Below the pieces are notes generated by a model. That model ran no database searches. It worked only from the letters and a program-made list of their open reading frames with translations, and was not told the DNA's origin. A DNA stretch of 51,084 bases from Ensifer sp. LCM 4579 (GTDB taxonomy: Bacteria > Pseudomonadota > Alphaproteobacteria > Rhizobiales > Rhizobiaceae): positions 364,985 to 416,068 of the forward strand of contig NZ_MDDV01000024.1 in NCBI RefSeq assembly GCF_001854885.1. The letters run 5' to 3'. The position numbers and the translations under genes are program-made. Shown piece after piece: positions 16,383 to 25,666 of this stretch; position 1 is the first letter of the stretch; every line of letters starts with the position of its first letter.

Positions 16383-17294
16383 TCATGAAAGATCGTCCGG
16401 GCTCTCGATCCATTGCCAGCTTTCGTCGAGCTGATTGCGGAACCACGTCATCTGGCGCTTGGCATATTGGCGTGTCGCGGCCGCCCCGGCCTCGACCACC
16501 TGCTGCTCGTCAATCTCGCCTCTGAGCAGCGCCGCGATCTGCTGCACGCCGATTGCTTTCATAACCGGCATGTCCGACGACAGCCCAAGCGCGAGCAGGG
16601 CCCGCACCTCTTCGACGGCACCGTTTGCGAGCATCGCCTCGAAGCGGCGCGCGATGCGGCCGTGGAGCAGCGCGCGCTCGGGCTGGACGACGATCTTCAC
16701 CGCTCGGCCGGCATCGATGATCACCGGGCCGCGGCCCTGTTGATAATGGCGAATGGAATTGCCCGTCGCCTCGATCACCTCCAGCGCCCGGACGATGCGC
16801 TGTCCGTCCTCCGGCCGCAATTGGGCGGCGGTCTGCGGATCGCGCGCCGCAAGCTCGGCATGGAGCATCCCAGCGCCCTCCGCCTTCAGCCGATCTCGCA
16901 GCCGTGTGCGGATATCCGCCGGAACCTCCGGCATATCCGAGAGGCCGCCCGTCAGCGCCTTGAAATAGAGGCCCGTTCCGCCGACGAAGACGGGCAGCCG
17001 CCGCTCTTCTCGCAAGCGGGCAACCAGCGCTTCCGCCTCGCGCAGCCAGGCGCCGGTCGAATAGGGCTGCCCCGCCGGCACATGGCCGTAGAGGAAATGC
17101 TCGACTCCCCCCATCTCCGACTCGTCCGGGCGCGCGGTCAGGACCTTCAGCGTGTCGTAGACCTGCATACTGTCGGCGTTGATGACCACGCCGCCGTGGC
17201 TGCGGGCCAGCTTCACGGCAAGTGCGGACTTGCCGCTGGCGGTCGGCCCGGTTATCAGGATCGCGTCCATATCTTGCTCAAGGTTCTCCATCAT
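16383..17294 (-). CDS. miaA: tRNA dimethylallyltransferase
   Basis: About 303 residues. The P-loop GPTASGKSALAVKLA is near the N-terminus, followed by INADSMQVYDTLKVLTARP, which binds the tRNA base and isoprenoid substrate, FVGGTGLYFKALTGGL, and the C-terminal TRQYAKRQMTWFRNQ. The enzyme transfers a dimethylallyl group to A37 of tRNAs that read UNN codons. The start was set at the ATG at 17294 (MMENLEQ); a second ATG at 17270 lies just before the P-loop strand. At 17294 its start codon overlaps the divergent serB start by two bases. Confidence 0.94.
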   Translation of the reverse strand: MMENLEQDMDAILITGPTASGKSALAVKLARSHGGVVINADSMQVYDTLKVLTARPDESEMGGVEHFLYGHVPAGQPYSTGAWLREAEALVARLREERRLPVFVGGTGLYFKALTGGLSDMPEVPADIRTRLRDRLKAEGAGMLHAELAARDPQTAAQLRPEDGQRIVRALEVIEATGNSIRHYQQGRGPVIIDAGRAVKIVVQPERALLHGRIARRFEAMLANGAVEEVRALLALGLSSDMPVMKAIGVQQIAALLRGEIDEQQVVEAGAAATRQYAKRQMTWFRNQLDESWQWIESPDDLS

Positions 17295-18180
17295 GGCTCT
17301 CGTTGCCACGCTTGTCGCCAATCCGTCAAATCCCGTCCTGACGTCCGCATTGGCCGAGGCCGCGGCAGAGGCCGTCAATGCCTCCGGCCTCTACTGGCTC
17401 GCCGACGGAATTGCCTGCGACGTCGCGCTCATGGACGGCAGCGATGCGGAGGCGGCCGAGCGGCAGTTGCGGGCCGTGCTCGGCGGCGCGAGCGTCGACG
17501 TCGCGGTGCAGGATGCCGAAAGCCGCCGCAAGAGATTTCTCATCGCCGACATGGATTCGACCATGATCGGCCAGGAATGTATCGACGAACTCGCGGCGGA
17601 AGTGGGCCTGAAGGAAAAGGTCGCCGCCATCACCGCACGCGCAATGAACGGCGAGATCGCCTTCGAGCCGGCGCTGATCGAGCGCGTGGCGCTGCTCAAG
17701 GGCCTGCCCGCAGCGGTCATCGGCGAGGTCATCGCCAAGCGCATCACGCTGACGCCCGGCGGGCGCGAGCTGATCGCCACGATGCGAGCGAAGGGACATT
17801 ATACGGCACTTGTTTCCGGCGGCTTCACGGTTTTCACCGGCCCGATCGCCGAAAGGCTCGGCTTTCACGAGAACCGCGCCAATACCCTTCTCGAAGAAAA
17901 CGGAAAGCTGACCGGCGAAGTGGCCCGGCCGATCCTCGGCAAGCAGGCGAAGGTCGATGCGCTGATCGACATCTCCGAACGGCTCGGCATCTCGACCGCG
18001 GACGCGATCGCCGTCGGCGACGGTGCCAACGATCTCGGCATGCTGCAGCTTGCCGGCAGCGGCGTGGCCCTGCACGCCAAGCCCGTCGTCGCCGAACAGG
18101 CGCAGATCCGCATCGACCACGGCGATCTCACCGCCCTCCTTTACCTCCAGGGCTACCGCAAAACGGATTTCGTCACATGA
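17293..18180 (+). CDS. serB: Phosphoserine phosphatase
   Basis: 295 residues, HAD superfamily. The nucleophile motif is DMDST (Asp86 and Asp88), the second motif is VSGGF, and the third is GDGANDLGMLQLAGSGVALHAKP. The N-terminal 80 residues form the ACT-like extension seen in long alphaproteobacterial SerB. It hydrolyses phosphoserine in the last step of serine synthesis. The ATG at 17293 is preceded by AAGG nine bases upstream, inside the miaA coding sequence. Its stop overlaps the following GNAT start as ATGA. Confidence 0.94.
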   Translation: MALVATLVANPSNPVLTSALAEAAAEAVNASGLYWLADGIACDVALMDGSDAEAAERQLRAVLGGASVDVAVQDAESRRKRFLIADMDSTMIGQECIDELAAEVGLKEKVAAITARAMNGEIAFEPALIERVALLKGLPAAVIGEVIAKRITLTPGGRELIATMRAKGHYTALVSGGFTVFTGPIAERLGFHENRANTLLEENGKLTGEVARPILGKQAKVDALIDISERLGISTADAIAVGDGANDLGMLQLAGSGVALHAKPVVAEQAQIRIDHGDLTALLYLQGYRKTDFVT

Positions 18181-18770
18181 TCATTCGCGAGACCGAACGG
18201 CTGCGGATCCGCAACTGGCGCGAAAGCGATCGGGACCTCTTTGCCGAGATCAACAGCGATCCGAAGGTGATGGAGTTCTTCCCGTTCCGCCGCAGTCGCC
18301 TGGAAGCCGACGCACTGCTCGACCGCCTCTCCCGCACGATCGAAGAGACCGGCTTCGGCTTCTTCGCCCTCGCGCTTCGCGACAGCGACGCGCCGATCGG
18401 CTTCTGCGGCCTGGCGTCGACCGATCTCGAACCACACCTGCCCGCCGGCACGATCGAGATCGGCTGGCGGCTCGCTGTCCGCCATTGGGGCAAGGGCTAT
18501 GTGACGGAGGCCGCCCGGACGCTGCTCGCCTACGGCTTCGCCGACAAGAATCTCGGCGAGATCGTCTCCTTCGCGGTGCCGGCAAACACGCGCTCCACCG
18601 CCGTCATGCAGCGCCTCGGAATGCGTCCTGACCCGGCGCGCGACTTCGACCACCCGCGCGTGTCCGACACCCATCGTCATTTGAAGCGCCACGTGCTCTA
18701 CGCGATCACGGCCGACGAGTGGGCGCGCCAAGCCGGGCGGGCGGATGAGGGCTCTCGCGCGCGGCCGTGA
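18177..18770 (+). CDS. GNAT family N-acetyltransferase (RimJ/RimL-like)
   Basis: 197 residues. It starts MIIRETERLRIRNWRESDRD, the hallmark of the Acetyltransf_3 (RimJ/RimL-like) group. IEIGWRLAVRHWGKGYVTEAARTLLAYGF carries the acetyl-CoA-binding Q/RxxGxG/A-like turn, and NTRSTAVMQRLGM is the C-terminal signature. The substrate may be a protein N-terminus or a small molecule; sequence does not decide. The ATG overlaps the serB stop, so it is translated from the same message. The C-terminal 15 residues are Arg-rich and look unconserved. Confidence 0.88.
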   Translation: MIIRETERLRIRNWRESDRDLFAEINSDPKVMEFFPFRRSRLEADALLDRLSRTIEETGFGFFALALRDSDAPIGFCGLASTDLEPHLPAGTIEIGWRLAVRHWGKGYVTEAARTLLAYGFADKNLGEIVSFAVPANTRSTAVMQRLGMRPDPARDFDHPRVSDTHRHLKRHVLYAITADEWARQAGRADEGSRARP

Positions 18771-18788
18771 ATGACGGAGGGCCGAGCC

Positions 18789-20291
18789 CTATTCCATCCG
18801 CACCGTGACGAAGCGCAATTCGCCGGACTTGTTGGCGATCATCAGCAACGCATTGCGCCGGCCGTCCGCTTTCAGAGCCTCGACGCGAGCCGTCACGTCT
18901 TCCGGCGTTGCCATTGCCTCCTGGCCGACTTCGACGATCACGTCCCCGGGCTCGAGACGGCGTTCGGCCGCGGGGGAGTTCGGCCTGACCTCGGTCACGA
19001 CCACGCCCTCTATGGTCTCGGCGATGCCGAACGCCTTGCGGCGGTCTTCGTCGAGCACCGCGAGCTTCATGCCGAGCACCGCGTCGCTTGCAGGCAACGG
19101 TGCAGCCTGCTGCGGGTCTTGAGGCTCCGTCCCTTCGCCCTCCGGCACCGTCACCGCCTTTGCCAGTTGCTCTCCATCCTCGAGCCTTCCGAGCGTGATG
19201 CGAACCGTCTGCTCCTTGCCCTGGCGGATGATCACCACATCGACCGCCTTGCCCACGGCGCTTTCGCCGACGGCGCGGATGAGATCTCGGGTTTCGGCGA
19301 TATCCGCCCCGTCGAAGCGTGTGATGATGTCGCCGGCCTTGATCTCGCCATGGGCGATCGGGCCGCCTTCGATGATCCCGGACACGAGCGCACCGTGCGG
19401 CCTTTCCATCTTCAGGCTTTCGGCGATGTCCTCACTCACCGGCTGAATGCGCACGCCGAGCCAACCGCGCCGCGTCTCACCGAATTCCTTGAGTTGGTTG
19501 ACGACATTGACCGCCAGTTCCGTCGGCACCGCAAAGCCGATGCCGACCGACATGCCGGTCTGCGACAGGATCGCCGTATTGATGCCGATCACCTCGCCCT
19601 GCATGTTGAACAGCGGCCCGCCGGAATTGCCGCGGTTGATCGCCGCATCCGTCTGGATGAAATTGTCGTAGGGACCGGCATTGATGTTGCGGCCGCGGGC
19701 GGAAACCACGCCGACGGAGACGGAAACGCCGAGGCCGAACGGATTGCCGACGACCATCACCCAATCGCCGATCCTGATCTTGCGCGAATCGCCGAAGGCG
19801 ACGGCCTTGAGCGGCTTTTTGGGCTCCACCTTGAGGAGGGCGAGATCGGTCTTTGGATCCATGCCGACCAGCTTCGCCTTCAAGCTCGTGCCGTCGGAGA
19901 GATTGATTTCGATGTCGTCCGCGTCCTGGACGACGTGATTGTTGGTGACGATATAGCCTGCGGGATCGACGACGAAGCCGGAACCGAGCGAGTTGACCGT
20001 GCGTGGACGAGCGCCGCCGCGCTGGCCCTTGAAGAATTCCTCGAAGAACTCCTGATGCGGCGAGCCCTCCGGCACCTGCGGCATCGGGGCATTGTCCTCG
20101 CTGGATTTCACGTTCTGCGAGATCGATATGTTGACGACGGCGTCGAGGATCCCCTCCGCGAGATCGGCGACCGAAGGCGGCCCGATCGGCGGCCGCGGCG
20201 TGGCCGTCTCGGCATAGGCGCCGTTGGAAAGGATCAGTGCCGTCGCGGCCGCCAGCACCACGCTGCGGAAATATTCGGGTCGTTTGGACAA
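18789..20291 (-). CDS. degP: Periplasmic serine protease/chaperone, DegP (HtrA) family
   Basis: 500 residues. A signal peptide at 1-27 (VVLAAATALILSNGAYA) exports it. The trypsin-like domain holds the triad His119 (TNNHVV), Asp149 (KTDLAL) and Ser223 (GNSGGP). Two PDZ domains follow at about residues 280-370 and 400-495, separated by a Pro/Gln/Glu-rich linker. It degrades or refolds misfolded envelope proteins. The product fits the HflKC neighbourhood, all concerned with membrane and envelope protein quality. It converges on the GNAT gene with an 18-base gap. Confidence 0.94.
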   Translation of the reverse strand: MSKRPEYFRSVVLAAATALILSNGAYAETATPRPPIGPPSVADLAEGILDAVVNISISQNVKSSEDNAPMPQVPEGSPHQEFFEEFFKGQRGGARPRTVNSLGSGFVVDPAGYIVTNNHVVQDADDIEINLSDGTSLKAKLVGMDPKTDLALLKVEPKKPLKAVAFGDSRKIRIGDWVMVVGNPFGLGVSVSVGVVSARGRNINAGPYDNFIQTDAAINRGNSGGPLFNMQGEVIGINTAILSQTGMSVGIGFAVPTELAVNVVNQLKEFGETRRGWLGVRIQPVSEDIAESLKMERPHGALVSGIIEGGPIAHGEIKAGDIITRFDGADIAETRDLIRAVGESAVGKAVDVVIIRQGKEQTVRITLGRLEDGEQLAKAVTVPEGEGTEPQDPQQAAPLPASDAVLGMKLAVLDEDRRKAFGIAETIEGVVVTEVRPNSPAAERRLEPGDVIVEVGQEAMATPEDVTARVEALKADGRRNALLMIANKSGELRFVTVRME

Positions 20292-20385
20292 GTCGCTAGG
20301 CTCCCATCATTGCTTTTGCGTCGCGTCGATCCGGACCCTGTCGGGTCCTCGCATGGCGACTGCCATATAAATTATACCGCCTTCT

Positions 20386-20487
20386 GCATGTCTCCTGAAA
20401 TCGAAATCGACATAAGGAGGAAAGCCACGCAGCGGTTCGAACCGCTGCAGCGACCTTGCGCGTCGGATAGGACACACGGCGCTGTAG
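20386..20487. repeat. Complete copy of the rhizobial palindromic intergenic element
   Basis: It has two parts. A tail (GCATGTCTCCTGAAATCG and GACATAAGGAGG) is followed by GCAGCGGTTCGAACCGCTGC, a perfect inverted repeat, and then GCGACCTTGCGCGTCGGAT...GGCGCTGTAG. The other copies in this window line up with it in either orientation. It lies in the space between degP and the ACT-domain gene, where read-through RNA would form large hairpins. Confidence 0.8.
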
Positions 20488-20603
20488 GCGACACCTTGCA
20501 GCCGGCCCGCACGATAAATTCTTCGCTGGAAGATACGGCGGAATTCCGGACCGTCCAGACACGATTTCCGGATCCAGTGCGCTAGCGCAGGGCTAGACGC
20601 CCG

Positions 20604-20990
20604 TCAGGTGGTGAGTTCGTGTCCGTAGTCTTTCAGCGCCTGCACCGCCTTTTCGAGATCGGATCCCGCCACGAAGACGTAATCGGTGCTGAAGGTCGAA
20701 TTGGCAAAGACGCCGACCCCTGCGGTCGTAAGCGGATCGAGAACGGCCGCCAGCACGCCCGGCACGTCGAAGCTGAAATGCTGCTCGACGCGGAAACAGC
20801 GCCAGCCTAGCGAACTCTGAACGCTCGAGGGAACGCGGGCGGCTCGACAGACGAGCGTCATCTCTTCGCGGGAACTTGAAACGGTCCAGAACCCCGGCCC
20901 GTGCAGCCACTCCGGAATAGCAGACCCGATCGTGAAACGGGTGATGGCATATTCGGCGTCGACCAACCGGATCAGCAGTTTATGTTGCAT
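20604..20990 (-). CDS. ACT-domain protein of unknown function
   Basis: 128 residues starting MQHKLLIRLVDAEYAITRF. The C-terminal half (SFDVPGVLAAVLDPLTTAGVGVFANSTFSTDYVFVAGSDLEKAVQALKDYGHEL) is a typical ACT fold of the COG3603 kind, which binds small ligands such as amino acids. There is no catalytic domain. It is followed by a palindromic element and then degP, and preceded by six bases to the DUF2065 gene, so it may be the end of the hflK-hflC transcript. The ligand is unknown. Confidence 0.8.
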   Translation of the reverse strand: MQHKLLIRLVDAEYAITRFTIGSAIPEWLHGPGFWTVSSSREEMTLVCRAARVPSSVQSSLGWRCFRVEQHFSFDVPGVLAAVLDPLTTAGVGVFANSTFSTDYVFVAGSDLEKAVQALKDYGHELTT

Positions 20991-20996
20991 TTCGCA

Positions 20997-21182
20997 TTAT
21001 CCTCGAACCAACCAGACGAGTCCGACGCCCATGGCCACCGAAGCGACTCCGGCCAATCGGAGCTGATACTCCGGGACATATGGCAAACGCTTCGCCATTT
21101 CCACAAGAACCAAAGGGGCCAGTGCGTACACCAGCCCCTCGATGATCAGGAAAAATGCAAATCCGGTCAGAAAATCGGACAT
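20997..21182 (-). CDS. DUF2065 small membrane protein (YjeT-like)
   Basis: 61 residues with two hydrophobic helices: LTGFAFFLIIEGLVYALAP (5-23) and LAGVASVAMGVGLVWLV (43-59), joined by a short basic loop. It matches the DUF2065/YjeT family, which is nearly always found directly after hflC; its function is not established, but the context suggests a link to the HflKC-FtsH complex. It starts seven bases after the hflC stop. Confidence 0.85.
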   Translation of the reverse strand: MSDFLTGFAFFLIIEGLVYALAPLVLVEMAKRLPYVPEYQLRLAGVASVAMGVGLVWLVRG

Positions 21183-21189
21183 CGCCCGC

Positions 21190-22137
21190 TCAGTCTGTCG
21201 CCTCCGGCGCAACCGGTACTGCCGGTGCCGCGGGCGGCGCCGCCTCCGTCTGCTCCTGCGCATTCGCGCTATTGAAGTAGCGGAAGAATTCCGACTGCGG
21301 CGACAGCAGCAGGGTCGTGTCTGGACTGCCGATCGCCTGCGAATAGGCCGCCATCGAGCGGTAGAACTCAAAGAAGCCCGGATCGCGCTGGAAGGCATCG
21401 GCAAAGATTTTCGTGCGCTCGCCCTCGCCTTCACCGCGCAGGATCTCCGAATCGCGCTGCGCTTCGGCAACGATCTCGACGACCTGCCGGTCGGCGATCG
21501 CGCGTCGGCGCTGGCCCTCTTCGTTGCCGCGCGCACGGATGAGCTCGGCCTCCGCCAGGCGCTCGGCCTTCATCCGCTCATAGGTCTGCTGCGAGACCTC
21601 CTGCGTCAGATCCGTGCGGCGGATGCGTACGTCTTCCAAACTGAGGCCGAGCGATTCCGCATCGAGCCTGAGGTCGGCACGCACCTCGCGCATCATCGAT
21701 GCACGCTCGTCGGAGAGTGCTGCCTCGAAGCCCCTCAGACCGTAGACACGTCGCAGCGATGCATCGAGACGGGTCCTCAGCCGCGCCTCGGCCGATTCCC
21801 GGTCGCCGGAAACCGTTTCGCGGAAGCGGCGAGGATCGGCGATCTTGTAGACCACGAAGGCGTCGACCTCGTAGAACTTGCCGCCCGAGACCTGCACGCG
21901 AATGTCGTCGAGATCGAAGCGAAGCGCCTGATCCGGAACGTACTGGACGCGGTCGGCGTCCATGAAGGCGAAGGGCAGCTTGAAATAGATGCCCGGCTCA
22001 GTCTTCACGGCGCGGATCTCACCGAAGCGCACGACGATCGCCTGCTGGCGTTCGTTGACGACGAAAACCGATGCGTAAGCGATGACCAGCACCGCGGCGA
22101 GCACGATGAGGATGATGGAACTGCGATTGTTGATCAT
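21190..22137 (-). CDS. hflC: HflC, membrane SPFH-domain modulator of FtsH
   Basis: 315 residues. An N-terminal signal anchor (SSIILIVLAAVLVIAYASVFVV, 5-26) is followed by the SPFH/band 7 domain, including QQAIVVRFGEIRAVKTEPGIYFKLP and VEIVAEAQRDSEILRGEGEGERTKIFADAF. The C-terminus is Ala/Pro-rich and low in complexity. HflC and HflK form a large ring around FtsH in the inner membrane and alter its proteolysis. Its ATG overlaps the hflK stop codon (ATGA). Confidence 0.95.
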   Translation of the reverse strand: MINNRSSIILIVLAAVLVIAYASVFVVNERQQAIVVRFGEIRAVKTEPGIYFKLPFAFMDADRVQYVPDQALRFDLDDIRVQVSGGKFYEVDAFVVYKIADPRRFRETVSGDRESAEARLRTRLDASLRRVYGLRGFEAALSDERASMMREVRADLRLDAESLGLSLEDVRIRRTDLTQEVSQQTYERMKAERLAEAELIRARGNEEGQRRRAIADRQVVEIVAEAQRDSEILRGEGEGERTKIFADAFQRDPGFFEFYRSMAAYSQAIGSPDTTLLLSPQSEFFRYFNSANAQEQTEAAPPAAPAVPVAPEATD

Positions 22138-23216
22138 TGCGTACCTCCCGACTGCGCGGGCCTGCCGATTTCATTGAGCGGCAAATAGGGCAGGACACCC
22201 TGGCTGTTCGCCTCGTCGAGGATAATTTTCCTGGACTTGCCGAGCACGCCCTGCATCGTCTCGAGATAGAGCCGCTTGCGGGTGACCTCCGGCGCCTTGG
22301 AATATTCGTCGTGCACCGAAACGAAGCGCTGTGCCTCACCTTCCGCCTCCTTGACGACGCGGTCCTTGTAGGCTGCCGCCTCTTCGCGGATTTGCGCCGC
22401 CTGGCCGCGCGCGCGACCGAGCACCTGGTTGGCGTATTGGTTGGCTTCTTCGACGAAGCGGTCCTCGTCCTGTTCGGCGCGCTGCACCTCGTCGAAAGCA
22501 TCCGCGACTTCGCGCGGCGGTGCTGCGTCCTCGATGGCGACCGTGTTCACGGAGACGCCGGCGCCGTAGCTGTCCATCGTCGCCTGGATCGTGTTGCGGA
22601 CATCCGTTGCGATCGCCTGACGATTGTCGCGGAAGATATCCTGTGCCGGGCGCCTGCCGACGACCTCGCGCATGGCGCTTTCGGCCACCTGCTGCAGCGT
22701 GTCGACCGGGTTTTCCACGTTGAAGAGATAGGCTTTCGGATCGGTGACCGAGAAGAGGACGGAGAACTGGACATTGACGATGTTCTGGTCGCCGCTCAAC
22801 ATCAGCCCCGAACTCGACTGACCGCCGGCGCGGCTGCCGATATTCAGCTGCTGTTCCGTCACCTTGGCATATTCGACGGTCTCGAACGGCCAGAAGTGAT
22901 AATGCAGGCCCGGCATCGAGATTTCGTCCTTCGGCTTGCCAAAGCGCATCTCGACGCCGCGTTCGTCCGGCTGAACGGTGTAGATGGAATTGAGCAGGAC
23001 AAATCCGACGATCAACAGGCCGGCGATCACGAAGATGCCGCCGTTGAAGCCGCCGGGCACGACATTCTTCAACTGATCCTGGCCGCGCCGGATGATCTCC
23101 TCGAGATCCGGCGGCCCGCCTCTTCCGCCCCGCGGTCTGTTCCCCTGGCCCCAAGGCCCTTGATTGCCGCCGCCGCCCCAAGGGCCGCCGCCGCCATTCT
23201 GATTGCTCCAGGGCAT
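22134..23216 (-). CDS. hflK: HflK, membrane SPFH-domain modulator of FtsH
   Basis: 360 residues. A Gly/Asn/Arg-rich cytoplasmic tail (residues 6-37) precedes a transmembrane helix (GGIFVIAGLLIVGFVLLNSIY, about 60-80). The SPFH domain follows: VQPDERGVEMRFGKPKDEISMPGLHYHFWPFE, VNTVAIEDAAPPREVADAFDEVQRAEQDEDR, and the coiled-coil NQYANQVLGRARGQAAQIREEAAAYKD. The ATG at 23216 has AGAGAGG upstream; a TTG directly before it is unlikely. It leads the hflK-hflC-DUF2065 unit, and folA lies 195 bases upstream on the same strand. Confidence 0.95.
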   Translation of the reverse strand: MPWSNQNGGGGPWGGGGNQGPWGQGNRPRGGRGGPPDLEEIIRRGQDQLKNVVPGGFNGGIFVIAGLLIVGFVLLNSIYTVQPDERGVEMRFGKPKDEISMPGLHYHFWPFETVEYAKVTEQQLNIGSRAGGQSSSGLMLSGDQNIVNVQFSVLFSVTDPKAYLFNVENPVDTLQQVAESAMREVVGRRPAQDIFRDNRQAIATDVRNTIQATMDSYGAGVSVNTVAIEDAAPPREVADAFDEVQRAEQDEDRFVEEANQYANQVLGRARGQAAQIREEAAAYKDRVVKEAEGEAQRFVSVHDEYSKAPEVTRKRLYLETMQGVLGKSRKIILDEANSQGVLPYLPLNEIGRPAQSGGTQ

Positions 23217-23411
23217 CAAAACCTCTCTTGAACGAAGACTTCTCAGATCGACCTCGCCGCCTCATGCGGCCGGTCGAAGATGTGACCCCGTTATAGGTAT
23301 CAGATGCATTGCTTTCAACGCGATACGACCGAGTTCACCGTAAATGCGTTAAAATAAATGTCGCACCTGCGCGCAAGACATGCCAGGAGCGGAATCGGGC
23401 GCGCGCGCCGG

Positions 23412-23963
23412 TCACTTCGCGGCGGCACCGGCCTCCCTCTCCCGTCGCCGCCAGGTGACGAAATGCATCGCATGGCTGTCCTTCTCGCCGCGCGGCAGGT
23501 CTTCCTCGAATACTTTTTCGAAGATGGCGGCATCGATCGCCGGAAAGACCGTGTCCCCCTCCACTTCGGCCTCAACCTCGGTCACATGCAGCACATCGGC
23601 AATGCCGATCGATTGGCGGTAGATTTCGCCGCCGCCGATGATGCAGATCTCGTCGACACCCAGGGCCGCCGCATGGTCCCGCGCCCTGTCGAGCGCCGCC
23701 TCCAGCGAGGACGCGAGTTCTGCGCCTTGCGCCGCAAAATTGGGATCGCGGCTGACGACGATATTGGGACGCCCGGGCAAGGCGCGCCCGAGAGAGGCCC
23801 AGGTCTTGCGGCCCATCACCACGGGCTTGCCCATCGTCAGCGTCTTGAAGCGCTTGAGATCGGTCGAAAGCCGCCATGGCAGTTCCCCTTCGCGGCCGAT
23901 GATGCCCTTCGCCGCGACCGCGACGACGATGACGATTTTCGGTTCGCTCTTGCCTTCAGTCAT
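23412..23963 (-). CDS. folA: Dihydrofolate reductase
   Basis: About 183 residues. Signature motifs are VAVAAKGIIGREGELPWRLSTDLKRFKTLTMGKPVVMGRKTWASLG (active-site Trp and Asp, NADPH site), NIVVSRD and ICIIGGGEIYRQSI. It reduces dihydrofolate to tetrahydrofolate with NADPH, replacing the folate oxidised by ThyA, which is encoded two genes upstream. The start at the ATG of 23963 overlaps the glutathione S-transferase stop by eight bases; an in-frame GTG nine bases earlier is less likely. Confidence 0.94.
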   Translation of the reverse strand: MTEGKSEPKIVIVVAVAAKGIIGREGELPWRLSTDLKRFKTLTMGKPVVMGRKTWASLGRALPGRPNIVVSRDPNFAAQGAELASSLEAALDRARDHAAALGVDEICIIGGGEIYRQSIGIADVLHVTEVEAEVEGDTVFPAIDAAIFEKVFEEDLPRGEKDSHAMHFVTWRRREREAGAAAK

Positions 23964-24561
23964 GGAAACCACTCGGCTTGCTGTCGATTTCGCGGGCCCG
24001 CAGAAGTGCGGGGCGGTCGGTCACCACGCGCACATAACGGTCGATGACGTCGCTTTCCGGCAGGATCTTGCGCATCCACTGCAATGCGCTCGCGAGCAGC
24101 AGGTCGGCAGCGCTCATCCTGTCGCCGATTAGATAGGGCTGGCGGGTGAGCACGTCGATCACATGCGCGCACATTTCCGCATGGAGCCTCGCCAGCGCCG
24201 GATTATTTGCCGTCAAGCCGGAGACCTGGGCGCTCGCCGCCGGCTCGATCACGCCGGCATAATAGGCAAGCCAGGACAAATAGGCGCCGCGGTCGGGATG
24301 GCCCGCGGGCCGGCCGAGACTGCAATCCGGGTGAAGATCCGTCAGATATTGCACGACGGCGACTGACTCCCATATCAAGGTTTCATTATGCAGGAGCGCC
24401 GGAACCTGTTTGTGCGGGTGAGGATTGTTTTCATCCGGCCCGCCCGAGCCGTCCCACCGCCGGATATCCACATAGCGGATTTCGTACTCGGCGCCGATTT
24501 CCTCCAGGAGCCAGATGATCCGCGAGGAACGCGACAGGGGCGCGTGAATCAGTGTCAGCAT
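23956..24561 (-). CDS. Glutathione S-transferase family protein
   Basis: 201 residues. The N-terminal thioredoxin-like domain starts MLTLIHAPLSRSSRIIWLLEEIG and includes the cis-Pro motif KQVPALLHNETLIWESVAVVQYL (Val-Pro and Glu-Ser contact glutathione). The C-terminal helical domain contains PYLIGDRMSAADLLLASAL with the N-capping Ser and Asp. Substrate unknown. It sits between thyA and folA and overlaps folA, so it is probably co-transcribed with the folate genes although no functional link is known. The start was set at 24561 because GGAGG then has five-base spacing; the ATG at 24564 is the alternative. Confidence 0.88.
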   Translation of the reverse strand: MLTLIHAPLSRSSRIIWLLEEIGAEYEIRYVDIRRWDGSGGPDENNPHPHKQVPALLHNETLIWESVAVVQYLTDLHPDCSLGRPAGHPDRGAYLSWLAYYAGVIEPAASAQVSGLTANNPALARLHAEMCAHVIDVLTRQPYLIGDRMSAADLLLASALQWMRKILPESDVIDRYVRVVTDRPALLRAREIDSKPSGFHD

Positions 24562-24647
24562 CATAACCTCCGTATCCGCGGGGCCGGCTGCCATCGCGAA
24601 ACGCCCGACGTCGAAACGAGCTGCCGACAGCGCTCGTCCGATTGCGG

Positions 24648-25442
24648 TCAGACCGCGACCGGCGCCTTGATGTGCGACTCGGCCTCATAGCCGATCAGGC
24701 TAAAGTCCTCGAACCTGAATGAAAACAGGTCCTTCACCGCCGGGTTTATTTCCATCCTGGGCAGCGGCTTCGGCGTGCGCGTCAGCTGCAGCCGCGCCTG
24801 GTCGAAATGATTGTGGTAGATATGCGCGTCGCCGAGCGTGTGCACGAAGTCGCCGGGCTCAAGCCCTGTCACCTGCGCCACCATCATCGTCAGCAGCGCA
24901 TAGGAGGCGATGTTGAACGGCACCCCCAGGAAAATGTCGCCGGAGCGCTGGTAGAGCTGGCACGAAAGCCTGCCCTCCGCCACATAGAACTGGAACAGGC
25001 AGTGGCAGGGCGGTAGCGCCATCTCCTCGACAAGCGCAGGGTTCCAGGCCGAGACGATGTGCCGGCGGGAATTCGGGTTGGTCTTCAGCCCTTCGATCAG
25101 CCCGTCAATCTGGTCGATATGGCCGCCGTCCGGCGTCGGCCATGAGCGCCATTGATAGCCATAGACCGGCCCCAACTCGCCATTTTCATCTGCCCATTCG
25201 TCCCAGATGCTGACCCCGTTTTCCTTGAGATAGGCGATGTTGGTGTCGCCCTTCAGGAACCAGAGAAGCTCGTGGATGATCGAGCGCAGATGCAGCTTTT
25301 TCGTCGTCAGTACCGGGAAACCTTCCGACAGGTCGAAGCGCATCTGGTGACCGAAGACCGAACGCGTGCCGGTGCCGGTCCGGTCGCCCCGGTCGCTGCC
25401 GTTGCTCATCACATGATCGAGAAGCTCGAGATATTGCCGCAT
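24648..25442 (-). CDS. thyA: Thymidylate synthase
   Basis: 264 residues, the same length as the E. coli enzyme. The catalytic Cys is in [13 protein letters not shown], and [30 protein letters not shown] and HIYHNHFDQ are all conserved. It makes dTMP from dUMP using methylenetetrahydrofolate. The start was placed at MRQYLEL (25442) to match the family; an ATG 48 bases upstream is in frame. It leads the thyA-gst-folA group. Confidence 0.96.
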   Translation of the reverse strand: MRQYLELLDHVMSNGSDRGDRTGTGTRSVFGHQMRFDLSEGFPVLTTKKLHLRSIIHELLWFLKGDTNIAYLKENGVSIWDEWADENGELGPVYGYQWRSWPTPDGGHIDQIDGLIEGLKTNPNSRRHIVSAWNPALVEEMALPPCHCLFQFYVAEGRLSCQLYQRSGDIFLGVPFNIASYALLTMMVAQVTGLEPGDFVHTLGDAHIYHNHFDQARLQLTRTPKPLPRMEINPAVKDLFSFRFEDFSLIGYEAESHIKAPVAV

Positions 25443-25550
25443 GGTCGCCCGCCGCCGATTCGTTGCCCTCCAAAATAGGGCGAAGTCCATGCCGAGCCAA
25501 CGGGCAATCTGCTTTCCACCGGCTGCTGAAAATGCAGGCGCCGCCCCCAG

Positions 25551-25589
25551 CAGCGCCGCGCGCCTTTATAAGACGCTGAAAGGTCGCTG
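25551..25589. repeat. Short copy of the palindromic intergenic element
   Basis: CAGCGCCGCGCGCCTTTATAAGACG followed by CTGAAAGGTCGCTG matches the CAGCGCCGCGCGTCTTATTAGACGCGCAAAGGTCGCTG core at 39052, with one arm shortened. It lies just upstream of thyA. Confidence 0.6.
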
Positions 25590-25666
25590 AACCTCTTCGA
25601 ATTTGCCCATCGAGCCTTCGGAAAGATTTTCGGGAGGCTCTGGGTCCGGCGGCGGTGCCCGCCTTA

